Assembly: GCA_934746015.1 (NCBI GenBank)
Contig: CAKVEW010000065.1
Location: 1-10,881 of the forward strand
Reading direction: 5' to 3'
DNA from: an uncultured Clostridium sp.
GTDB lineage: Bacteria; Bacillota; Clostridia; Clostridiales; Clostridiaceae
Length of the DNA: 10,881 nt
In this document: in pieces, positions 7,140-10,881 of the stretch
How positions within the stretch are numbered: the stretch's first letter is position 1
Layout of the letters: the number at the start of each line of letters is the position of its first letter
Notes under the pieces: model-generated
Database searches by the model: none
The model's input: the letters and a program-made list of their open reading frames with translations, nothing else
What the model was told of the DNA's origin: nothing
Translations under genes and position numbers: made by a program

Positions 7140-7217
7140 TTATTTATCATCCCACCATCCTTTAAATACATCGTTATTCATATCAAGCATACTAGGTGTT
7201 GTCTCTCTGTTTTCCAT
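7140..7217 (-). CDS. Possible 25-residue small ORF or gene remnant
   Basis: A short frame from ATG at 7217 to TAA at 7140, starting MENRETTPSM and ending VFKGWWDDK. I do not recognise it. The composition is protein-like (two Trp, several charged residues) rather than the Lys/Asn/Ile/Phe mix of random AT-rich DNA. Only a weak CAGG lies at ribosome-binding distance. It sits between the tRNA-Leu(CAG) terminator and the fabK promoter with no promoter of its own visible, so it may be the tail of a lost gene. Confidence 0.25.
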   Translation of the reverse strand: MENRETTPSMLDMNNDVFKGWWDDK

Positions 7218-7233
7218 GTTAGACCTGGAAAAT

Positions 7234-7274
7234 AAAAAATACAACTACTATATCTTACTTTAAAGTAGTTGTAT
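7234..7274 (-). terminator. Terminator of tRNA-Leu(CAG)
   Basis: ATACAACTACT (7239-7249) and AGTAGTTGTAT (7264-7274) are perfect 11-bp inverted arms, followed on the minus strand by a run of U (7239-7234). It starts 7 bases after the CCA end of the tRNA. Confidence 0.92.
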
Positions 7275-7280
7275 CCAATA

Positions 7281-7367
7281 TGGTGCGGATGACGGGACTT
7301 GAACCCACATGAATTTTCATTCACTAGAACCTGAATCTAGCGCGTCTGCCAATTTCGCCACATCCGC
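7281..7367 (-). tRNA. tRNA-Leu, anticodon CAG
   Basis: Acceptor arms GCGGATG (7367-7361) and CATCCGC (7291-7285) pair perfectly, and CCA is encoded (7283-7281). The D arm has GGCGAAATTGGCAGACGC. The anticodon stem-loop is CTAGA-TTCAGGT-TCTAG with CAG at positions 34-36, reading CUG. There is a long class II variable arm, and the T arm is GTGGG-TTCAAGT-CCCGT. The 84-nt body and long variable arm fit leucine. Confidence 0.97.
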
Positions 7368-7387
7368 ATATTAAGCTTCCAATAAAT

Positions 7388-7416
7388 AGTATACTCTATT
7401 GTTAAATAAATATCAA
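7388..7416 (-). promoter_or_regulatory. Promoter of tRNA-Leu(CAG)
   Basis: TTGATA (7416-7411), a 17-base spacer and TATACT (7393-7388) on the minus strand, about 20 bases before the tRNA 5' end. The copy of the 57-bp repeat starts only 17 bases upstream of the -35. Confidence 0.8.
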
Positions 7417-7433
7417 TCCTTCAATGTTTTTAT

Positions 7434-7490
7434 CAGCGACGAAAGGTGAAATTTGTCAAAGGATCGCAATGCGACTAAATAATATAATTT
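7434..7490 (-). repeat. Direct repeat copy A, probable insertion-sequence end
   Basis: Matches 9935-9991 in the same orientation, 43 of 57 bases by my ungapped count. The best block is CAGCGAC, one variable base, then AAAGGTGAAATTT. It lies downstream of the decayed transposase tail (minus strand), where an IS right end or the last codons of its transposase would be expected. Confidence 0.6.
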
Positions 7491-7600
7491 TTAGAATAAT
7501 ACTCAACTGAATGATTAATTTTATCAATTTATTCACAGGTAACAAACATACTATACTACAAGACATTTTTTGTAGATTATTTTTTTTGTTACAGTTATTT

Positions 7601-7789
7601 TCAATTATCATATAGCTGAAGCAGTATGTCCGCTATTTGTATTACCAGGTAGTGACACCTCATTGCATTGTAGTTTACACTTTTTGCATGATTTATATTG
7701 TCTCTCTGGTTCTTCTGTGTATTGAAGCCTTCATTTTCTATCTTCCCTTTAACACATCATTGATTATCTATATATTTATCATTATTAAA
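7601..7789 (-). pseudogene. Decayed DDE transposase, C-terminal fragment
   Basis: One minus-strand frame (TTT at 7789 to TGA at 7601) keeps a transposase C-terminus. It reads KIENEGFNTQKN (around 7744-7709), then a variable part, then YNAMRCHYLVIQIADILLQLY. This is the E region of an IS4-like DDE transposase (R-rich W-K-I-E-N-E-G-F-N) and its following helix, known from several clostridial transposases; the IS family is not assigned. An in-frame TGA interrupts the arginine-rich part just upstream (7759-7757). The preceding codons look like single-base derivatives of the expected GRxRW run. Faint homology seems to continue through stop codons down to about 7490. Codons use more C and G than the neighbouring chromosome. 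Confidence 0.7.
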
Positions 7790-7860
7790 CTCTCTTATAC
7801 TCATTATGTTAAATATGCACTTTAATATAAATACTGTTGTTATTTCATCAATAGTGTATA

Positions 7861-8305
7861 TAACTAAGTAACAGTTGGAGTAACGAATACAGGATTAAGA
7901 AGTTAAGACAGTATATTCAAGGCTAGGTAAACTACTTCAGGATTGCCGATATGATAAACCTTCTCAGAGATGCTGATGAATGGATGAGAAGAAAAATAAG
8001 AATGATATATTGAAAACAGTGGAAGAAAGTTTCCACAAAGTACAAAATGATTAGGCATTTTGGGACTGCGAAAAATAGGGCTTGATAATATGCAAATACT
8101 AGGAAAGGCTAATGGAGAATATCCAATAGCCCCATTCTTAGTAAAAGCCTAGACAATGCAATTTTAGAAAATCTAAGGTACTACTTATTTCTCTAAAACA
8201 CTACGTACAAGTACTCATAAACTAAAGAATTGCCGTATACCGAATAGTACTCACAGTAGTGTGGGATATCAGTCGATAAAATAATTATCTACCTCCTCCC
8301 CGATT
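7861..8305 (+). mobile_element. Degenerate 3' end of a group II intron
   Basis: After the decayed maturase tail, 8227-8262 resembles domain V of clostridial group II introns (GCCGTATACCGAAT, then GTAGTGTGGGA), with several substitutions in the helix. A domain VI-like segment ends CCTCCTCCCCGATT at about 8305. The 5' ribozyme domains and most of the reverse transcriptase are missing, and the junction near 7850-7861 runs into the transposase fragment on the other strand. The remnant cannot splice or move. Confidence 0.75.
7864..8196 (+). pseudogene. Decayed group II intron reverse transcriptase/maturase, C-terminal tail
   Basis: A single frame from 7864 to the terminal TAA at 8194-8196 shows the maturase (GIIM) tail: SWSNEYRIKKLRQYIQG, VNYFRIADM, DADEWMRRKIRMIY, KQWKKV, ANTRKG, then WRISNSPIL. 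Five in-frame stops interrupt it: TAG at 7924 (expected Trp of GWVNYF), TGA at 8011 (expected Trp of WKQW), TGA and TAA at 8083 and 8086 (expected Trp and Gln), and TAA at 8110 (expected Tyr of KGYW). There is no frameshift. Four of the stops are one G-to-A or C-to-T change from the expected codon. Confidence 0.88.
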
Positions 8306-8331
8306 AAAGATCATATCTTTTTAATAAGAGT

Positions 8332-9675
8332 TTATACATTATAAGTATTTCCCTTAGGAGCTTCATTTTCTTCAGCTAATTTTTCGTAGTCTTCCCCTGG
8401 GAAAATACTGTTTAGTATAATTCCTGCTATAGAAGCTATAGCAAGACTTGAAAGGGATGCAGTATCGTTAATTGCTATTGTTACTCCACCTAGAGCAGTA
8501 ACAAGGATAACAGCTGCTATTATAAGGTTTCTACTCTTTGAGAAGTCTACATGATTTTCCACTAGATTTCTTATGCCTATTGCAGAGATCATACCATAAA
8601 GCACAAAGGATACGCCACCTACAATAGCTGAAGGAATTGTATTGATAAGTGCTGCAAACTTTGGACTTATAGAAAAGAAAATTGCAAAGCAGGCAGCAAT
8701 TCGTATAACTCTAGGATCGTATACCTTAGTAAGTGCAAGAACTCCTGTATTTTCACCGTAGGTTGTATTAGCTGGGCCACCGAAGAGAGAGGCCATGGTA
8801 GTTGCTAGACCGTCACCTATAAGAGTTCTATGAAGACCTGGTTCAGATATAAAATCCTTTCCTGTGGTTGAAGATATAGCAGAGATATCACCAATATGCT
8901 CCATTATTGTTGCAAGTGCTATAGGTGCTATTGCTATTACTGCACTGATGGCAAGGGATAAGTCCTTTACATTACCAAAGACTAAGGCTTCTGATTTTAT
9001 TGGAGAGCCGAACCATGAAGCTTCAATTACTGGAGTGAAATCTATAACGTTCATAAGTATGGCAGCTATATAAGATACTACAATACCAATAAGGATTGGG
9101 ACTATTTTAATCATGCCCTTACCCCAAATATTGCAGATAACAATAACTGAAAGAGCTATAAGCGCTAAAGGCCAGTTTGTTTTAGCACTATTTACAGCTG
9201 TACCTGCAAGACTGAGCCCAATGGCTATTATGATTGGACCTGTAACTATAGGTGGGAAGAACTTCATTACTCTTTTAACTCCAAAGGACTTAATAAATAA
9301 TGCAAGAATAAGATAAATAACACCTGCGGAAGCAACTCCTAAACAAGCATATGGAATCATTTCCACGTTTGCTACTTCCTGTCCGTTTTCTAAAATTATT
9401 TTAGGCGCTATAGCAGCATAACCGCCTAGAAAAGCAAAGGATGAGCCAAGAAAAGCAGGAACCTTACCTTTTGTGATGAAGTGAAATAATAAAGTTCCAA
9501 GGCCAGCCATAAGAAGTGTTGTGGATATATCCAGACCTGTGATCATAGGCACAAGCACTGTTGCTCCAAACATTGCAAAGGTGTGCTGTAGTCCAAGAAG
9601 AATCATTTTTGGAGTTCCTAATTCCCTAGCATCAAAAATTCCTTCTTGTAAGTTTTGTTTTTTGTTCTTTACCAT
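8332..9675 (-). CDS. uraA: Uracil permease (NCS2 family)
   Basis: A proton-coupled uracil importer of the cytoplasmic membrane, 447 residues and about 14 hydrophobic segments, the normal size. Family marks are LGLQHTFAMFGATVLVP (27-43, His31), FLGSSFAF (75-82), PPIVTGP (141-147), MEHIGDISAIS (258-268, Glu259) and GGPANTTYGENTGVLALT (299-316, Glu308). The last two hold the substrate-binding glutamates known from E. coli UraA. The NTTYGENTG form favours uracil over xanthine permeases. The start is supported by AAGGAGG. The gene is monocistronic with a long structured leader. It is visibly richer in G and C than its neighbours (8761-8820 is about 53%), uses CTT, GTG, ATC and ACC codons more freely, and is flanked by mobile-element relics, suggesting acquisition. 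The alternative name is pyrP. Confidence 0.92.
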   Translation of the reverse strand: MVKNKKQNLQEGIFDARELGTPKMILLGLQHTFAMFGATVLVPMITGLDISTTLLMAGLGTLLFHFITKGKVPAFLGSSFAFLGGYAAIAPKIILENGQEVANVEMIPYACLGVASAGVIYLILALFIKSFGVKRVMKFFPPIVTGPIIIAIGLSLAGTAVNSAKTNWPLALIALSVIVICNIWGKGMIKIVPILIGIVVSYIAAILMNVIDFTPVIEASWFGSPIKSEALVFGNVKDLSLAISAVIAIAPIALATIMEHIGDISAISSTTGKDFISEPGLHRTLIGDGLATTMASLFGGPANTTYGENTGVLALTKVYDPRVIRIAACFAIFFSISPKFAALINTIPSAIVGGVSFVLYGMISAIGIRNLVENHVDFSKSRNLIIAAVILVTALGGVTIAINDTASLSSLAIASIAGIILNSIFPGEDYEKLAEENEAPKGNTYNV

Positions 9676-9749
9676 AATAAAGCCTCCTTAAGTTTTAGTT
9701 GTGTTCTTAGAAAAGGAAAAATTGTATTCCTTTAAATAAAGAAATTTTC

Positions 9750-9779
9750 AAAAAAACTGCAATGCACAAAGGGCATGGC
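9750..9779 (-). terminator. Terminator-like hairpin in the uraA leader
   Basis: In minus-strand RNA, GCCATGC (9779-9773) faces GCATTGC (9765-9759), seven positions with one C-U mismatch, then AG and seven U (9756-9750). It lies about 75 bases before the uraA start, so it would act as an attenuator, not as the end of another gene. Confidence 0.55.
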
Positions 9780-9890
9780 AAGATTGTAAATTCCAAAATC
9801 ACAGCTAAAGGTGACTATACCACTTAGGCTATTCAATATTACAATCTTGTCGAGCTTTCTATCTCGAATTAAAGATTTGTTTTGCATTTA
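9750..9890 (-). promoter_or_regulatory. Structured uraA leader, candidate attenuator or riboswitch of unknown class
   Basis: The leader of about 210 nt contains, in RNA order, a small TCGAG/CTCGA hairpin and a perfect 10-bp stem AAGATTGTAA/TTACAATCTT (9848-9839 with 9789-9780). That stem encloses a hairpin, CTAAG-T-GGT closing on ACC-TTTAG (9827-9805). The terminator-like hairpin follows directly. AATGCA and CAAA at the transcript's 5' end (9888-9883, 9879-9876) could pair with TTTG-TGCATT of the terminator as an antiterminator. No PyrR-type AGAGAGG loop is present, and I do not recognise a known riboswitch core. The regulatory function is inferred. Confidence 0.5.
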
Positions 9891-9894
9891 GTGT

Positions 9895-9923
9895 ATTTTA
9901 ACATAATAGAATGACTTTGTGAA
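9895..9923 (-). promoter_or_regulatory. Promoter of uraA
   Basis: TTCACA (9923-9918), a 17-base spacer and TAAAAT (9900-9895) with an upstream TG (extended -10) on the minus strand. The predicted start is near 9888, giving the long leader. Confidence 0.72.
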
Positions 9924-9934
9924 TGCTACTTACG

Positions 9935-9991
9935 CAGCGACTAAAGGTGAAATTTATTAAGTGGTCTCAATTCTACTAAGTATATTACTTT
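9935..9991 (-). repeat. Direct repeat copy B, upstream of uraA
   Basis: The second copy of the repeat at 7434-7490, same orientation, beginning 12 bases upstream of the uraA -35 box. No transposase remnant accompanies this copy, so it is either a solitary IS end left by deletion or a regulatory element. A shorter related block, CAGCTAAAGGTGA, also occurs at 9802-9814 inside the uraA leader hairpin. Confidence 0.6.
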
Positions 9992-10014
9992 ATTTTCCAT
10001 AAGAAAAGAAATTT

Positions 10015-10051
10015 AAAAAGAATCCAATTCCTGTATTGCAATTGAATTCTT
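10015..10051 (-). terminator. Terminator of tRNA-Leu(GAG)
   Basis: AAGAATTCAATT (10051-10040) pairs with AATTGGATTCTT (10029-10018), 12 bp with one U-G pair, followed by U residues on the minus strand. It begins 11 bases after the CCA end. Confidence 0.88.
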
Positions 10052-10061
10052 ACTATTTTTT

Positions 10062-10147
10062 TGGTGCAGATGGCGGGACTTGAACCCGCACGAGGATTCC
10101 CCCGTCACCCCCTCAAGATGATGCGTCTGCCATTCCGCCACATCTGC
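10062..10147 (-). tRNA. tRNA-Leu, anticodon GAG
   Basis: Acceptor arms GCAGATG (10147-10141) and CATCTGC (10072-10066) pair perfectly, and CCA is encoded (10064-10062). The anticodon stem TCATC/GGTGA encloses the loop TTGAGGG with GAG at 34-36, reading CUC and CUU. A long variable arm (GACGGGGGAATCCTC) and a T arm GCGGG-TTCAAGT-CCCGC are clear. This is the isoacceptor that would read the CUC specifier of the leuA T-box in this window. Confidence 0.97.
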
Positions 10148-10161
10148 AAATTTATAATATA

Positions 10162-10190
10162 ATTTTAATTTATTATATTATATTTTTCAA
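10162..10190 (-). promoter_or_regulatory. Promoter of tRNA-Leu(GAG)
   Basis: TTGAAA (10190-10185), a 17-base spacer and TAAAAT (10167-10162) on the minus strand, about 15 bases before the tRNA 5' end. Confidence 0.65.
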
Positions 10191-10208
10191 TATATAATAA
10201 CTATATTG

Positions 10209-10217
10209 TGATATAAT
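10209..10217 (+). promoter_or_regulatory. Extended -10 promoter of the dNMP kinase gene
   Basis: TG-A-TATAAT at 10209-10217 is a full extended -10 element. No good -35 is seen at 16-18 bases. It is divergent from the tRNA-Leu(GAG) promoter about 20 bases away. Confidence 0.5.
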
Positions 10218-10263
10218 TTTAAAATAAAGCTAGTAAATTCAAAAGAAAAGGGAGATTTCATTA

Positions 10264-10788
10264 ATGAAATGTATATCAATTTCTGGTCCTGCTGGACATG
10301 GTAAAGATACACTTGCAAATAAACTTAAAAATCTTCTTGAAGCTAAAGGAAAAAAAGTATTTATAATTCATTATGCTGATTATTTAAAAATGGTAGCAAC
10401 ACAAGTATATAATTGGAACGGCATTAAAGATGAATTAGGCAGAAGTATTCTTCAAAAGCTAGGAGATAAAATGAGAGCTCAAGATAAAATGTTTTTAATT
10501 AATGAACTAGTTAAAATTCTTGATTTAGTTAAAGAGGATTTTGATATTGCTATAATACCAGATGCAAGATTTCCAAAAGAAATAGAATGTCTAAAAGATA
10601 TAGGGAAAACCATATCTATACATATAACTAGAGTTGATTATGAAAATAATTTAACTAAAGAACAAAATAATCATTCAACTGAAAGAGCTCTTGATGATTA
10701 TTCTTATGATTACAATATCTTTACATATACAAATAAAGAAATACCTGAAATAGACCTAGTTATAAAAGACATTTTACAATCTAGATAA
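10264..10788 (+). CDS. Deoxynucleotide monophosphate kinase-like P-loop protein
   Basis: A 174-residue P-loop kinase. The Walker A motif is GPAGHGKDT (8-16), of the GxxGxGKDT form seen in phage T4 gp1-type dNMP kinases. A later block, IIPDARFPKEIECLKDIG (about 98-115), corresponds to their D-x-RF-P-x-E signature, followed by a basic ITRVD strand and an HSTERALDDY segment for the lid region. The expected activity is ATP-dependent phosphorylation of dNMPs to dNDPs; dephospho-CoA kinase or adenylate kinase are less likely because their own signatures are absent. The start follows GGGAG by nine bases. It is the only complete plus-strand gene here, very AT-rich, and such kinases are common in phages and prophages, so a phage origin is possible (inference). 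An IS begins 22 bases after the stop. Confidence 0.78.
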   Translation: MKCISISGPAGHGKDTLANKLKNLLEAKGKKVFIIHYADYLKMVATQVYNWNGIKDELGRSILQKLGDKMRAQDKMFLINELVKILDLVKEDFDIAIIPDARFPKEIECLKDIGKTISIHITRVDYENNLTKEQNNHSTERALDDYSYDYNIFTYTNKEIPEIDLVIKDILQSR

Positions 10789-10810
10789 AACAAAAGGAGT
10801 ATATTTGATC

Positions 10811-10881
10811 TGAACCCCAAATGTTGGACGTTTTGATTAAGCAATCCTTTGGGATTGGGTACGGTATTGAACTGGACTCAA
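10811..10881 (-). mobile_element. End of an IS3-family (IS150-like) insertion sequence, runs off window
   Basis: The terminal inverted repeat begins with TGAACCCCAAATGTTGGAC at 10811, the TG...CCCC...GTTGGAC form typical of the IS150 subgroup. It is followed by the 3' end of the transposase on the minus strand. The outer flank is TTTGATC; the target duplication cannot be tested without the other end. Confidence 0.88.
10837..10881 (-). CDS. IS3-family transposase (orfB), C-terminal 14 codons
   Basis: The minus-strand frame ends LSPVQYRTQSQRIA then TAA at 10839-10837. The SPVQYR segment is the well-known C-terminus of IS150-type OrfB (rve integrase). The N-terminal part and orfA lie outside the window. 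Whether the copy is intact cannot be judged. Confidence 0.85.
   Translation of the reverse strand: MSPVQYRTQSQRIA

Noticed and set aside
7637..7825. A 62-codon plus-strand ORF rich in Ile, Tyr and Phe that could pass as a small membrane protein
   Set aside because: It lies antisense to the decayed transposase, has no ribosome binding site, and its hydrophobicity is what reverse-complemented AT-rich coding sequence gives.
8864..9316. Plus-strand open frames inside uraA
   Set aside because: They are reverse-strand shadows of a clearly real permease gene; the same applies to plus-strand frames inside the radical SAM, WYL and fabK genes.
9676..9890. PyrR-binding or purine riboswitch leader upstream of uraA
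   Set aside because: The PyrR loop AGAGAGG and the conserved purine riboswitch loops are not present.
7281..10147. tRNA-Leu genes as integrase attachment sites
   Set aside because: I found no integrase gene and no duplicated tRNA 3' end at the other side of either tRNA; the direct repeats lie outside the tRNA sequences.
1..10881. CRISPR array or rRNA genes
   Set aside because: No regularly spaced repeats and no rRNA sequence were seen.

Overview
The window looks like chromosome of a low-GC Firmicute, most likely a Clostridium-type organism. Coding is AT-rich, ribosome binding sites are strong AGGAGG types, the leucine gene has a T-box leader, and there is a FabK-type enoyl-ACP reductase, a WYL regulator and clostridial-style tRNA genes. 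Most genes lie on the minus strand and read from high to low coordinates. I cannot name the species.

Layout: (1) 1-690 holds the 5' part of leuA and a complete leucine T-box leader with promoter, specifier, stems, T-box sequence and terminator. (2) 691-2304 is a two-gene unit, a PpaX-like HAD phosphatase followed by a D-2-hydroxyacid dehydrogenase. (3) 2533-5819 is a compact stress-type locus. A WYL-domain regulator is followed by a perfect 9-bp inverted repeat over the next promoter, then a tightly packed operon: GyrI-like protein, GNAT acetyltransferase with a YoaP domain, and a SplB-like radical SAM protein that ends in a sliding-clamp-binding-like peptide. (4) 5948-7120 is a stand-alone fabK with its own promoter and terminator.

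(5) 7140-10190 is a patchwork between two tRNA-Leu genes, CAG and GAG anticodons, both on the minus strand. It contains the uracil permease gene uraA, which is richer in G and C than its neighbours. Around it are a decayed transposase tail, a decayed 3' end of a group II intron with its reverse transcriptase/maturase tail, and two direct copies of a roughly 57-bp repeat. uraA has a good promoter and a structured leader of about 210 nt ending in a terminator-like hairpin, which I could not match to a known riboswitch or PyrR site. (6) 10264-10788, on the plus strand, is a phage-type deoxynucleotide monophosphate kinase. An IS3-family (IS150-like) element begins 22 bases after its stop and runs off the window.

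The observations most worth following up are the WYL/GyrI/GNAT/radical SAM operon with its operator and clamp-like tail, the unassigned uraA leader, and the uraA island between the tRNA-Leu genes. All identifications come from reading motifs by eye; no database search was possible.
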